Shown: positions 21,442 through 34,682, counted from the first letter of the stretch. The stretch: 64,000 nucleotides of DNA from Dermacentor variabilis (GCF_050947875.1 NC_134574.1:154220051-154284050), one strand, 5' to 3'. Notes: a model not told the origin generated them from the letters alone. Made by a program: numbers and translations.

Positions 21442-22752
21442 GACGTGAGGAAAGGGGAACGTCTGCCTTCCTTATGTGCCCGACACTACCGAACAGGAGT
21501 GAGAGAGAGAGAGAGCGAGAAAATACCGTAATCATCCTTACGCAACTCAACAGATGACGTCTCCTGCTAGGCGACATCTACCAAAAACTCGGCGCCCGCT
21601 GCCATGCTCCCGATATCGAGCTGGCAGTACCACCGCTGACGGCCCAGCAGACAATGCAAGGAACGAGAGCCTTAAAAAACGAGTCGATTATTAAAGGTAG
21701 AAGAACTCGTTGGTACAGAAAGAAAGACGAAAAAAAAAAAGACTGATCTCGTAATAATCATAAAATAAGAAACAAAACAACGACGCGCAGATGAGGCCGG
21801 CTTCGGGGAGAACGAAACAGGGAGTGCTGCGGAAATGAAAGTCGGTGGAGTGACGGGAAGGCAACGGAGCAGGAGGTTTAGGGGGGGGGGGGGGGGGGAG
21901 CTCTACTTTCGGGATCCCCTCTAGATTAGATTAAAATGCCAGTCGAAGACTGGCGCCGGCAGAGGATGAGCGCGTCAATCCTTCCTTTCAGCGTTGGCTG
22001 GAACAGCCAACGCAGTAGTGCCACTACCGCCATCACCGCGGTCGGCCGAGGAGCGTGGGACAAGCCGAGGCCGCGGCTTAAGCTGCATCAACGAGGCAGG
22101 AGTGACGGCGATTACCCCGGGGAACAGGAGGTGCGCATCTATGGGCCTGCGGAGCATCCTTCAAATCAAAGGAGATCTTTTTTTTTTCTTCTTGTTGGGC
22201 TGTATATAGCAACGGAGAAACATAACTATCAGAAGAGGGGGCGCACTCGATCGTGTGGCGTCGCACCTGCGCACAATTGTGTCAATTCTCGCCGCTCTCG
22301 TAATTTCCTTTAGTCAACTTGCAGTTCGAACTCTACCGGGGTCGAGCGCAATCGGCGGCTACAGCTGCAAAATCAAGCGGGACTTGAGACCGAGGGCTAC
22401 AGTTGCATGGAATTCAATAAGTGGTAAACTCGAAACTCGTTTTGCATGCGCTGCTTCACCCAAATTTGTTTGTACGTTGTTGTTTTCTCCTCCGCATGTA
22501 TACAATCGTATACCGTTAGGTCATAAAGTTTGGCTGCAGCCAAGTCAGCGTTTGTCCGCGTCTGTCCTGTCGGCACTGTATTTTCCTGCGCGCTTCAATT
22601 GCTCACTGTGGTTACATAAAAAAGTTACCGAAACAGACGGCCACGCAGAACTCGCATAACTTGTAGCGTGCAAGCTGTCATTCCGCATCGAAGGACGATT
22701 CTTAAATAAAGGGTGTAAAACGTTATGGAACTCACACCCCTACACTTCGCGC
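21442..22752. other. Gene-free stretch
   Basis: Contains a short GA run (21499-21513), a poly-G run near 21882-21898 and an isolated unit of the GGGTGTAAA family at 22708-22735. No gene was recognised. Confidence 0.5.
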
Positions 22753-22908
22753 CTACACTGCGAAATAATTTACACCCTTAATAGTGATAAAGGGTGTAAA
22801 TAGTTATGTAACTCACACCCGTATACCCTTCGTGGGTGTAGGGGTGTGTGTCATGGACCAATGTACACCCTTAGTCACATTAAAGGGTGTAAATTATTTT
22901 ACACTGTA
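22753..22908. repeat. GGGTGTAAA palindromic MITE-like repeat, copy A
   Basis: The left end TACACTGCGAAATAATTT and the right end AAATTATTTTACACTGTA are inverted repeats of about 28 bp including ACACCCTTAA/TTAAAGGGTGT. The interior has alternating AAGGGTGTAAAT and ACTCACACCC phrases. About 155 bp; no coding capacity. Four further loci in this window share the motif grammar. Confidence 0.7.
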
Positions 22909-25071
22909 CCCGTCAACTTCCCAAAGGGCGGCACATGTATGACGTACTCGTATACGTAAGAAATCAGGCAGTCGACCCTCCGAATCCTCGGCGCGGCCGG
23001 CTTCCCTGCAGTTGCAGCAGCCATCATTAGAGTCAAGCGGAGAAGCGCAGCTAAGTGCAGCAACGAGCGGCTCGCGCATGCAAGGAAACAAGGGAGGAGA
23101 AGTCGGAGGAGAGGGGTGGGGGGTTAGAAGTCGAAAGCTCGGCTTGAGAAAACACTGGAAGTCCGCGCACTGCGGGCAAGCCGGAAGACCAGGGAGATAA
23201 TCCGCTCTAATGCCGCCGGCCTAAGCTCGCGCGAGCGCTGATTAATCCGCCTGCAGGACGCGAGACACACACACACAGGCGCGCATGCGCACCACGGGGG
23301 TCGACTCTGCTGCTTCTCCCGCGGTGCTCGGGCCGCGATTAGGATCGCGCGTCGGTGTCCGTCGCGTCGCCCCTCCTCCTGCCTCGGTGCGCTACGTAAG
23401 CCGTCGCGAGCGTGTAAGTCACGGGATGTAATTAGGCTCAAACTGCGGCGCAACGTGCTGTGTTACCTGCACGAGGTGCGCGACCAGGGGACAGACTCGG
23501 GCGCGCCGCTACGTTTCCGGAGCCATTAGAGAGAGTTTTTTTAGGGCGACGCTTGCAAGTGTTTAGCGCGATCCCGCGGAAACCGCGGCGCTATTAGTTA
23601 ACTACGTCTTGTTATCTCGTTATGTTGTTGTCGGCTATTACAAATGCCTCGGCGGCATTACGTCGCAGAAGTGTTCGTGGTCGGAACTATATAAGCGAGG
23701 GGAAGCTGCCGTGAGATTACATCTCCGCGAGAACCTTCGCACTATAAAAGACAATTGAAAAACGACAACAACAAAATATGCTTTCGCACTGCAACAGGGA
23801 GATCGGCGAGTGTAAGTTCAAATTATTCTAGTATTCGCTCTACACAGTTCAAAGGAGAGCCACCTGACATCACCGAAGGTGTTTTTTTTTTTTAATCAGA
23901 TTCCACGGTCGAAATCTCGCGCAACTTCTAGGGGCACGCGCGTTGCGTCCGTGTGCGATATGCCTTTGTCATCCCTGCGGCGAACGGCCATCATCAGTCA
24001 TGCTCGTAGTCTGCTGCGCTAGGCGCTTTATGGCATCAACGGAGCATGGCGAGGACTGCAGTGCCTTCGCGTCTTACTCGACCACACCTACGCGAGCATA
24101 CACTAGGCCGGTACGTAAACATAACGTAGCGATTCCTTTCCGCTCAATTTTATGCCGCTCTTGTCACCCACCGTTCGTGGACGGCTCACCCCTCTGATAA
24201 CGCGGGCGGAGCGCCTCTCCGACCCACTGACGAAACGCGACATCATGACGTCACACTGACGAAGCAGCGCTAAGGTTTTCGAGCGAAATTTAAAAAAATA
24301 ATAAAATCACTTCGACCTCCATTCCCTGCTTGAATAACCAACCACTTCCCGCAAAATCAACGAGAACAGAGTTTCGAAATGTCATTCTATCATTCCAATA
24401 CAGTTTAGCGTTCCAATTTAATGGTTCAAAGCAACCCTCCTCCTCAGCTGCGTCGACAAACCACGCCTACGAAGCGCGGTGAACACTGTCCATCAACCTT
24501 CAGCCGTGCGCAAACGACCAGAGCGAGGGGGGGGGGGGGGGGAGGGGGCTCTCTGCAAGTCATTGAAGATACCGTCTACCCCGCTAACACAACTTCTACA
24601 GTATAGCGAATGCTCTACGCACCACTTCTACCGCTTCCTCGCTCGCGACCGTACACTTCGGCAACGAGGAATGGATGAAGACGCGCCTGCAGCCCGGCCA
24701 CCACGCAGACAATCAAAAACAGCGTGTGTATACCAAGAGTGCACGCCGAAAACCGGATCGGGTATACACACGGCGCGCTTCCCGCGCCACCGTAATCCTT
24801 CACGCTCAAGTTCCTCGCGGCGCGTTTCGGTACGTACGAGGACGCCCCGGTTCCTCCCGGCCTTCGAACCGTCGGTCTCGTTTAGCCGTCGGCCCGGCGC
24901 AAAGGGAAAGAAAGCTCCGGTGGGCATCCGTGCATGCCGGCGCGGCAAACAAGTCTGGCCGGTTACGTGCAGCGTACGGAGGTGCTGAGGCGAGACTGCT
25001 GTTGTAAGGATGCGCACTGGTGTAATAGGACGCGAACCGATACGAAGAACAGGACACGCGAAAGATCCTTC
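22909..25071. other. Gene-free stretch with one TATA-like site
   Basis: CpG-rich around 22980-23700, with TATATAAG at 23688-23695 on the plus strand, CRE TGACGTCA at 24246 and a poly-G run near 24528-24543. No exon with recognisable protein could be defined downstream of the TATA-like site. Confidence 0.4.
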
Positions 25072-25425
25072 TCCTGCAGCTGCAAGATAATTTGCACCCT
25101 TAAAAGTGAAAAAGGGTGTAAATCGGTCTGTAACACAAATCATCACGTTCTTTTGAGTCAATACGGGTGTAAATCGATTAACTCACACCTTTACACCCTT
25201 TTAGGCGGATACAGATTTGGATCGGTTCATCACTCACACCTTTACACCCTTTCAAGCTGATAAAGCTGTAAATCGGTTCATAATTCACAACCTTACGCCC
25301 TTTACGGGGAATAAGGGTGCAAATAGGGCAACAACTTCGACCATTACACCTTTTTTTAGGTGCAAGAATGAGCTGTCGAGCAGTTTAGACTTTTATTCCT
25401 TTCTTGGGGCGTAAACTATCTTGCA
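25072..25425. repeat. GGGTGTAAA palindromic repeat, copy B (expanded)
   Basis: The inverted ends GCTGCAAGATAATTTGCACC and GGCGTAAACTATCTTGCAGT enclose several interior units of the type GGGTGTAAATCGGTT and CTCACACCTTTACACCC. It is longer than copy A because the interior module is repeated. Confidence 0.7.
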
Positions 25426-25693
25426 GTGCGTCCTGTTCGTAACTTGGGGTATAGCGCACAAAGGCACGCAGGACGACAGAGGAGACGAAGGAACAACGCT
25501 GCTTCCTGTTCTTTTTTCATCGAAAAATCGAATTCCTTGAGCTGCCGGATGAGGCAGTAGCAAGCACGGTTTATATTCTACGTTCTAACAAGTTCGCGTA
25601 TCTTACACGACATGTTGGTTATTTATTTTTCTTTACAAATGTGTCATCCTTATCCTCTTTTACGGCTTCGTTCTAAATCGGATTTCATTTGAA

Positions 25694-25952
25694 CTGTATT
25701 TCGATAATAATATTTGGGGTTTTACGTGCCAAAACCACTTTCTGATTATGAGGCACGCCGTAGTGGAGGACTCCGGAAATTTTGACCACCTGGGGTTCTT
25801 TAACGTGCACCTAAATCTAAGCACACGGGTGTTTTCGCATTTCGCCCCCATCGAAATGCGGCCGCCGTGGCCGGGATTCGATCCCGCGACCTCGTGCTCA
25901 GCAGCCCAACACCATAGCCACTGAGCAACCACGGCGGGTCTGTATTTCGATA
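25694..25952 (-). mobile_element. tRNA-derived SINE (Ruka-like), copy 1, with 13-bp TSD
   Basis: The element is 25707-25939 on the minus strand, flanked by perfect CTGTATTTCGATA duplications (25694-25706 and 25940-25952). Its 5' end carries a Pol III A box (GGTTGCTCAGTGG, about 25912-25932) and B box (GGATCGAATCCC, about 25874-25885), then about 150 bp of unrelated body and an ATT-rich tail. It appears identical to the copy at 59.5 kb. I believe this is the tick tRNA-derived family named Ruka, but the name is from memory. Confidence 0.85.
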
Positions 25953-26176
25953 GACAGCTATGTTATGCTATGCTATGTTATAGACATGTTATCTTTACGC
26001 TTGCATTGACCTGTTTCTTTCTGTGTGTTTTTTTTTTTTCATTGGTGTTGTTTCCGGCAATGTTGTCCTTGCTTGTGCCAATTGCTGTTATGTTTTTGTA
26101 TTTCTGTATTACTTGGCCGACCCTTGTAACAGCCCCTCCGGGGGCTGACAGTATCAATAAATAAAATAAATAAAGA
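25953..26176 (+). repeat. CR1/L2-like LINE 3' UTR end
   Basis: A T- and G-rich non-coding segment ends in CCCCTCCGGGGGCTGACAGT (hairpin) and ATCAATAAATAAAATAAATAAAG. I recognise this class of tail from tick LINEs. No coding part is present in this fragment. Confidence 0.6.
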
Positions 26177-28192
26177 TAAGCACGGTTCTTCCTCCTATTG
26201 CACCACTGACAAGACAGAACAGACTATAGCCCTGACACGAGTAGCTATATGAATGCGCAACAATGTCACCGCACAGGGAACAGGATGATGCACGAGTATG
26301 ATGCGTGCAGGCGAGGCCGAGTTCCATGAACGGGTCTGTATAGTCTGGTTGACCACACACATTCGGGGTCCCCCCCATCTGCGGCAAGTTTACCTTTTCG
26401 TCCACTCATTTTTTTTTTTGGCCTTTACCTGAGTATTTATACATTTAAATCAAACGCAGTGATTAACATAACGATAGCATTCCACGGCTGCATTGTCTGC
26501 CACTCCCGTGTGATTGGCACGAGGCTGCTGCACGAAACTGCGCATGCGCAGCGAAGGAGGCGGACGCAACATCCGCATCGCGCTCCACTGACTACATTCT
26601 CCGCTCTTACTGTGGAGTGCGCGATCGTTATACGTGCTGGGATTTGACGAAGGCGCTCAACGTGAGTTTCCTGGAGAACCCGCATCGGGAACTCGGGCGA
26701 GTACAGCGATGACGACACAGGAAGCAGCAGCGACCGCACACTGGCACATGCGAACACTGTAGCGAGCAGCCGCTGACAAAAAAAAATAAAATAAATAAAT
26801 AAATAAAAAAATTATATGCGTCGTTTCAACGTGACCGGATTTCGCGAATTCTTAAAGGGACACCAAATCAAGACCACAAATCAATTCTGGCTGACAAAGT
26901 ATATATATATTTTTTTGAAAACTCTGTTGTCGTTAGTTACGCGGTAATCGGTCGATTATTAGAGCAGAAAATGGAGCTCGACGTTTCATTTTTTTATTTC
27001 GCACCGAAACCCTAGCGCCAGCATACGTCAGTATGACATCAGGGATTTTGATTTTTTTTTTTTTTTTGTCGTTTGCGAAACTTGAAATATTCAGTCTTCC
27101 ACTCCTTTGCTGGACGTCACGGATGAAAATTCATGACGTCACGGCGAACTGGTGCAGGAATTTCAAGCGGCGTTGCCACCAGTCTTCTGCATTTCTCGTT
27201 TCGTTTTTTTTTTTTTCCTGGCTTAACAAGCATCTTTTCGCGGCACGTGTGGTGAGTTTGGTATAGCGAAAAACTAATTAATTGATACAGAATTGATTGA
27301 TTGATTCTATCATTTCTCTCTTTCACCAAATCATTTTTCGTTAGCCTTTAAGGTTAACGACTGAATATTGATCTTTTCGTAGAAAGTAAATAAACCCGCA
27401 CGCTATCGCGATTTACCGTACCGATCAAGTTAACGAGGAATAAGAAAACTGCGTTTGGAGTTAACTATAGTCGATCTTCCAATTAGATACAAGGACGTTA
27501 ATTAGCGAATATATTTAATGAGCTATACGAGCATTGCGATTAAACGCGAAGATTATTTTCGACTCTTGCGAAAATACACCCGAAAATGTGGAATAACAGT
27601 GCCGTCATACGAGATTTAAAAAAAAAAAAAATGGCCTGCATTAATGAGGAAGCGCTCAAGTGATGTACAGAGCTTGGAAAACAAGAAAAAGCTTGCCACG
27701 CTTGACCCCTCCCCCTGGAAATACAGAGCCATCACCGTCGTTATAACGAAACTCTGTTACATGTAATTTACTTGCAACGTATGGCAGTGGTGTATATCAA
27801 GCCTTCGTAGCCAGTCGCGAGAACAAGAAGCACTACGTCATGCGCTGAAGTGCGCGACGCAGTGAAGCATCCCACAAAGGAGAGGGGGACTCGCAGCCAA
27901 CGACAGCGCTTTGTCTTGCCGCGAACACTTCGACAGCCAATCTCGCATCTAGCCAACGTACTACAGCGTCTCGTACTGATCGACACGGAAGGAGGCAGCG
28001 CCGTCTTGCTTCGGCGTTTGCAGGCGAAGCCAGCGATCGGGAGGCAATACGATCGCGAACGGATAGAAGCGGGCGCCATTGCAAACACGGACGACATTCG
28101 AGTGTTTACACGGCACAGAAACGCATGAAAATCGCAACGCGAGTGCCGCTGACATGCTGAATGCGAGTGGGAGGAAAGAAAAAAAAAAAAAA

Positions 28193-28194
<2 letters not shown>
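26177..28194. other. Gene-free stretch
   Basis: Relatively AT-rich, with A/T runs, a CRE palindrome at 27134 and nothing recognisable as a gene on either strand. Confidence 0.5.

Positions 28195-28229
<35 letters not shown>
28195..28229. repeat. (GA)n microsatellite
   Basis: Uninterrupted GA following a 16-base A-run. Confidence 0.95.
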
Positions 28230-28232
<3 letters not shown>

Positions 28233-30419
28233 GGCGCGAGTTCTTCAAATAAAGACAAATGACGCTTCGGTCGGTACACGAACGCCGGCTCTCGCAAAGC
28301 CTCGCAAGACGCGAGAGCGCGAAAGCGAGGGAACGTTGCAGGAGAATGAATGCACGCAGCGCGAAGCGCCGCGCGGGACCAGGTGGACGACGTGCGACCA
28401 GCAGGTCACACTGCAAACGCACACTCGCAAAGGAGGACGCGTGCCGAGGAAGGAGTGACACGATGCCTACCAAACAAAGCAACGACACCCTCGCTATCTC
28501 TGTTTCTCTCTCTCACACACACAGAGAGACAGAGAAAGAAAGAAACAAAGAAAGAAAGAAGGAAAGGAATAAAGGGGTAGACAGAGCGCAAGCTTCGGTT
28601 TAGGACGAAGAAAAATGGCCGAAAGGCCTCCTCCTCCACCACGGTTTGCTGCAGCGTTCACTGGTCGACACGGTGCCACCATGGTGCCACTTGCCATCTC
28701 AAAGTGACCGAAGCACGCGGTGTGGGGCCTGCCGTTGGTTCGACGCAGAGCGGCCTCTCCGCTATCTACTCCGCGGCTGCCTTGTCCCATCGCGCGGGCT
28801 CCAAAAAAGCGCTGCCGCTGCTGCTGCCGCCGGTGTGTACGGAGAGTACGCCGCGGGTCCCCCGAGGGACCTCTGCGCGCTTTCGGCGGCGAAGGAGGAC
28901 CAGCGCGCGGACTCGGGTCTCGTCGGCGCGGGTGCCGAGCGAGCCAGCGAGCGAGCCAAACTCTTTGGGACACGGTGCCGCGACAGGGGAATGCTTTCGC
29001 CGCGAACGCTCGTTCACGCCGAGACGACCAGGCAAGTGGCGCCTCGCCCCGCGGCCAGTTGCGTGCAGCGCTGTGGAGCCTACGGTGGCTGCGTGACCCG
29101 CGAAAGAAAGCGGAGCCGCGGGCCCGACACTCTGCCGAGGCCGGTGATCGAGAAGCATGGTGCTATTCCCGCCGGTTTTATTTTTTTTAAGTATCTGTCG
29201 ATCCCCTACACTAAAGAAAACAACCACCCCGTTCAATAACACGTAATTTCCCCGGTAAAGCAGCGTTTCAAACGCAGATTTCTATGGCCTCTTCAGCCTC
29301 GTCTTGAGCAGCGCTGGCCGTTGGCTGCTTAAAAGGCCTGTCAGACTATAGATGTAGGGCTTTACGGCTCTTGCTGCTCCCTTGCCGGCTCTAGACCAAC
29401 TGGGACCGTTCGGTACATGCCAGTGGGTATCTTCTCGAAAAGACAACTCGGGCAACACGGTACGTGAAACTGGGCGTGCGGCACTGTCTACGTGTGAACG
29501 TTCTTGGCCAGTCCACCAGTACCAGCATGTGCCACTTGTGCAAGTGCCCGAATAGACAAGTAGAACAAGAGGCAAACATTGTAGAAGTCGGCGACAAAAA
29601 CTAACCGAGAACGGAGAAAGAAGTTAACTGAACAAAATAAAGCCGGAGCTTGCGCAGAGAGAGAAAAGCGTTGAGCTAAAGAGCTGTGAAGAAGTGAATT
29701 GAAGACATTTCAGAAAATAAATAAATATTCGCCTATCAACGATACTCACACATGCATGGGCCCACATCCACCGAATTAAAATTTTGTGAGGATCTCGTTA
29801 ACACGTTTTTTGTGCAAACTGCCCAATTCTTGTTCGATCCACAACGGTGGGTACTTGTCACTTGTGCAGGGCAAATCCCTCATTTCAGCAAGTTATGTGG
29901 AAATGAGTTGATGGGCTGCATTTATAACTTTAATAGTAGTCGCGACGAGTACTCGACTATCAATTGGCTATCAGCTGCACCGTTCCCAGTTATCTCGGTG
30001 CAAACCGCATTTGGAAGTACGTGCCAGTCATATGAGATGTGGATAGCTGATAAAAGGCTGAGACCCACGGCGACAGAGGAAGTCGGGATCGATTAACGCG
30101 ACGATGGACAAAACACAATAAAAGACGAAATATAAAAAAAAAATAAGCGGAGACACATTCGAGATGCGCAAACTCGCGACTAAAGAACGTATTTTCGCAA
30201 ATTGCTGATGTGGTTCCGGCTCCTACCAGCGGCAACTTTTCCTTTCGTCCACTTCTACGTTCTTTATTGTTATTATTATTATTATTTCAAATAAACCTAA
30301 CAGTTATCTTTCCGAATTCTTATTCTGGCTTCGTTTCGATTTCTCACATTTGGTATATTTACACGCTTTGGGAATATTTGGCGGGAGGGGGGGTGCACAC
30401 CTCACCGTCTCTTTGGATG
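28230..30419. other. Gene-free stretch, CpG-rich at 28.6-29.1 kb
   Basis: The 28640-29110 block is open in several frames on both strands, the pattern of GC-rich sequence rather than of one gene. A plus-strand frame at 29752-30096 (114 codons) has ordinary composition but no family I recognise. An ATT run lies at 30268-30286. Confidence 0.4.
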
Positions 30420-30474
30420 CGCCGATTTACACCCCACTCACTTTTAAGGGTGCAAATTATTTTACAATGTAGTA
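30420..30474. repeat. GGGTGTAAA family, fragment C
   Basis: GATTTACACCCCACTCAC is followed by TTAAGGGTGCAAATTATTT and TACAATGTA. This matches the right end of copy A (AAGGGTGTAAATTATTTTAC) with few changes. Partial copy. Confidence 0.6.
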
Positions 30475-31263
30475 ATTGTTTGTATGAAGAAACTCTGTGA
30501 GCCACACAGCCCCCACAGCGCATACACACGCACAGGCGGTGCACGCAAGCGGCCTTCCCCACGCAGCGCCACCGCTCGAGGGCAGAGCCTGCTCCGTTTC
30601 CCGCCGCCGCCCTGTGGGAGCACTGGAGCCAATTTCCTCGCCTCCTTAGCGTAATTCACGCTGCATCGCTTCGGACTACCCCCCGACCCGGCCTCGTTCC
30701 GTCGTTCGCATGTAGCCTTTGCCCGCGGAATCCAAGATGCACGAGTCTGCTAACGCGAAAGGATCACCGGCGTGCACGCGTCTTCTCCCTCCCTCCCTCC
30801 CCCCCCCTCTCTCTCTCTCTGACTCCAGGGTGCGAACAAGAGCCGCGACTCCTCCATTCCTTACGCTACACGAACGGGCGAACTTAGTCACGGCCGCGCG
30901 CAAATTAACCATGCGCCATCGCAGCAGCTACAGCGCTCGCTCATCAAGACAATCGGGCCTCTTCGCTGGAACAGTGGAACCCAAACTGACCTGCGCGTTG
31001 TTGGTCACACGTTCAGAAAAACACTTAACGGCGCGGATAAATGACGGGGACTGGAAACGCCACCGCGGCATTCGCTCTATCCATCCCCGTATTCCAGCGC
31101 GGTTAAATGAGTTCGCGAGCCTTTATAGATAGTTTGCTGGATGGGGAAAATTCAGTTTTGTAGTGTCCAATATGTAGAGGTAGAGTCAAAGTCTCACTCT
31201 GTCGTGTCTGGCTATAGTTCTAGGAGTGATACACAGTATGTAATCCCTTGCCGCAGCGCTGGG

Positions 31264-31265
<2 letters not shown>
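30475..31265. other. Gene-free stretch
   Basis: No gene recognised; includes a short CT run near 30803-30821. Confidence 0.5.
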
Positions 31266-31349
<84 letters not shown>

Positions 31350-31350
31350 T
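31266..31350. repeat. (AAT)n microsatellite, about 28 units
   Basis: Uninterrupted ATA/AAT trinucleotide. Confidence 0.97.
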
Positions 31351-31652
31351 TATTCTGTCCCTTGTGTAAATGTACAGTGAAGTCCGATGCTAACGGGAAC
31401 ACTTAAATGTGCGTCTCTCATTTTTCTGGCGCCCTAACTGCAAGTGGCTGCGGTAGCAATGCCAGTGCACTATACATGTGCATCGAAAAGAATCAGAGCC
31501 GTATTGACTACAAATTATCTACTGCAAGTCTAGGCAACTGAACTGACGCGAGAAAGGTAAATCCAGACATGGTCTCCGTACTCAACTGTTCCCTCTAACA
31601 GTGGACAGCTCGGTACATGTTTCAGGCCTGCCGAGACCCCATGTAGAGCTTA

Positions 31653-31872
<220 letters not shown>

Positions 31873-33391
31873 GGCAGCGCCTGGCAGACAGCCGAAGCCG
31901 TTCGAGAAGGCACGCCTTGTCTGACCACTGTTGATCGCTTCGAGTCCCTCAGTTCACGTTACCCTCGACTCACTGTCTCGCTTGGAAACACGAAGGATGC
32001 AGTACAATGTAACAAAAACGTTGCGCTGACATTTCCTTCGCGAGGTCATTCCTCGAGTTCAATTTCTCTGAGGGCGTAACACTTGAACAGGGCGGCGAAA
32101 GCAAGTGCTCTCACAATATTTGCAATCAATAAAACCGCACAGACTGCTGGAGCTCTTGTTCAAAATAAGGAGCGAGAAAAGATTTGACAAAAGCCAACGA
32201 TGTCGGCCTAGTGCTTGAACCTACTACTCTGCTTTAGATCCAAGGAAAGGAGTCCTCAGGTCACGAAGTAGGAGCTAACGTCACCCGAAAACTACCTTAA
32301 GACCCCCCCCCCCCACCTTCCTCCGCCCCACCCGTTTTCACCAACCCTGGCGAAACAACATTTTTCGACGCTAAACTCTGTACAAAGGCACTAATATTTT
32401 TTAGAAAGGAAAACCACAAACACAAAGCATTATTGCTTTGTGTATGCACGGCCTACGCCACACAATACAGGCCTCGCCGCTTGCATTGTTTTCGCCGTTC
32501 CCGCATTTCCTAAAAAAATCTTTTTTTTTATCCGGCACCGGTCCTCCACGCGGCCGCACGCCGTTGACGGTGTCGGCACCGCGGAACTGCCAAACGGGCC
32601 GCATAACTTGCCGAGGCCAAGACTCTCTCCTTTCTTTCTGCGAGCCACACCGCCAACAACACCGACCGACCTCGGATGATAGGATGGCGGTGGGAAGGGC
32701 AAGGGGCAAATATCCTGCCCGGCCAAGGGGGGGGCACTACTAGTTGGGAGGTATATACACACGCGCCGAACGACGAGTCAATCTCAGTGGCAGGGTGAAC
32801 GCCTCGGCTGACACGGCGCGAACGAGGAGGAGAGGAGGCCCCGGTGAAGAAGGGCGCAGGCCACGAAGAACAGACGAGGTGGTGGGGGCGCCGGCAAAGA
32901 GAGAGAGAGAGAGAGAGCTCGCCCGCTGATACACACAGCCCTCCCAACACTATCTCCGTGCTCCTGCTGCTGCGGCTGCTGCTGCTGCAAATACGTGGTG
33001 GTTCCACATAGTGCTTACACGAGCGTTCGCTCGACCACGCATCTGCGACGCTGCTGCCCTTCTTCCGGCCTTGGGGTCGAGTCCTGGGCTCGCTCGCGCG
33101 TGCTAATCAACGAGCGCAGCGAGAGAGCGAAATGAAAGTTGTTCCTCGCTTGGGCGTGGGCCCGCGTTTGAGTGCGGGGGCGCCCACGCGTGTACATGCA
33201 GGCCCGAGAAAAAGCGCGGCTATATAAACACGAACACCGTGAAATCCATCTTACGTACGCAGTCTGAAAAAAAAAAACGCCAACAGAAAAAACTGCGCGG
33301 AGGTTCTTAAGTAAAATTGTACAACGTATATGACACGCTCTTCTCCGGAGCTAGCCGTCCAAGTCGTTCGCTGCGCGTAGTCAAACGGACG
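31873..33391. other. Gene-free stretch with one TATA-like site
   Basis: GC-rich block 32520-33200 with a GA run (32896-32917) and CTG repeats (32963-32988). TATATAAA lies at 33221-33228 on the plus strand. No coding exon could be attached. Confidence 0.4.
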
Positions 33392-33548
33392 TGGGCTGTA
33401 AAATAATTCACACGCTTAAATGCGAATAGTGGTGTAAATCTGTATATAACTCCCACATTTACACTCGAAAAAGGGCGCAAGGGTGCGAGTTATAGGTAGA
33501 GTTACGCCGTTACTAACTCTTAAGGGTGTGTATTCCTTAACAGCGTGC
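33392..33548. repeat. GGGTGTAAA palindromic repeat, copy D
   Basis: Ends GCTGTAAAATAATTCACAC and GTGTGTATTCCTTAACAGC are inverted repeats. The interior has GGTGTAAATC and TTTACACTC phrases like copies A and B, more diverged. Confidence 0.6.
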
Positions 33549-33804
33549 TGCAGAATCATTTCGGGAAGCTTTCCTCTTGTTCGTTGCCGAATGACACGTA
33601 AAAGTGAAATTTCAGATGCGCTTGAATCACGCAGTTTTTATGAGTACCGAGAAGGTTCAAATATGGAAAGAAATTTACTGGCCGGCCGATAACGATACTT
33701 CATTAACTGCGAAAGTTCGCGCGCTGTGTTCAGCATGTATCGGTGGGCTAGTTGGTTGGTGATCGTTGATTATTGTTCTGAAGAGACATACGGACGGGGA
33801 ATAC

Positions 33805-34080
33805 GAGATAAAACTTTATTATGTCCTTGATGGGGTTCAGGGGTGGCGGGGGTCGGGAGATTAACACCCGATCCCCCCCTTCCTCAGACGGCGGCCAGTC
33901 CTTGCTTTATGGCGGCGTCTTCGGCCATCCGGACGGCCCAGAGCTGCTCCTCTGGGTCCAAGCTGAGCAGCAATGTCTCCCACTGCTCGGCCGTAGTTAT
34001 GATACGTGTGTTAGTGCGGAAGGGTGTTGGTGGGTGAGGCTTTGGGGCATTGCCAGATAATATGGACGGAGAATACATAA
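33805..34080 (-). pseudogene. 5'-truncated LINE C-terminus and 3' UTR
   Basis: On the minus strand a frame ends WETLLLSLDPEEQLWAVRM and AEDAAIKQGLAAV followed by a stop. The W..LL.S.....QLWAV..AE.AA..QG pattern also occurs at 45.5 kb and is one I know from the end of tick LINE proteins. The 3' UTR runs to about 33805 through CATAATAAAGTTTTATC. The RT is absent. Confidence 0.65.
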
Positions 34081-34682
34081 CACGAGCACGAGCATTCGTG
34101 TTCGCGTGACGTTTAGTGTTCGTCCATGTCTCGTCATGTGCGCCTCCTTTAAGAAGATATTAGCGCGCAGTTTAATCTGCGATCTACGAACGTACGCGTA
34201 AATCCTGCGTGCAACGTGCACATAATAAGAGGACACGGCACAAACTTAATCAGCAAATTGCACCCTATTTGCGCTCAAAAGTAGCCTACTACTGACGGCA
34301 CTAAACGTACCACCACCAACGGTTCGCCACCAGGCGGGGTTGCGGCATGTACTTGGACCATGGGCTAGTGCAGCCTGTGCACCTCGCGTAACGAAGGCGC
34401 GTTGAACTTTCCGGCGCGTAGCGGTACCAACGACATACTTCAGTTTTGTACGTTGTGTTATGCGTACGTTAAATGCCCATCGTCATGTGTGCATAATTTC
34501 ATTATATCACCGCGTTCACCCGGAGTGCATTATGCTAGGCGTGCCGTAAGGTCAGCATCTCAGTTTTTTGTTAAAAAACTAGTCTCTGCTTCTCTCTCCC
34601 TCTAAAGGAAGAAAAAAAAAAGAAGTATGCGCAAAGTGCTCGCAACTTTTTTTTTTTTTTTTTTTTTGCCGTGTACCGTGCA
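34081..34682. other. Gene-free stretch
   Basis: No gene recognised; ends in a T-run of 18 bases near 34650. Confidence 0.5.

Noticed and set aside
25072..25425. CRISPR-like array of short repeats
   Set aside because: The repeats are palindromic pieces of a dispersed eukaryotic MITE-like family with irregular spacing; there are no uniform spacers and the genome is eukaryotic.
28640..29240. Overlapping 130-197-codon frames in a CpG-rich block
   Set aside because: All frames on both strands are open at once, the mark of GC-rich non-coding DNA such as a CpG island; no protein family fits.
29752..30096. 114-codon plus-strand frame of ordinary composition
   Set aside because: No recognisable family, no splice context and no promoter or 3' signals tied to it; too little to call a gene.
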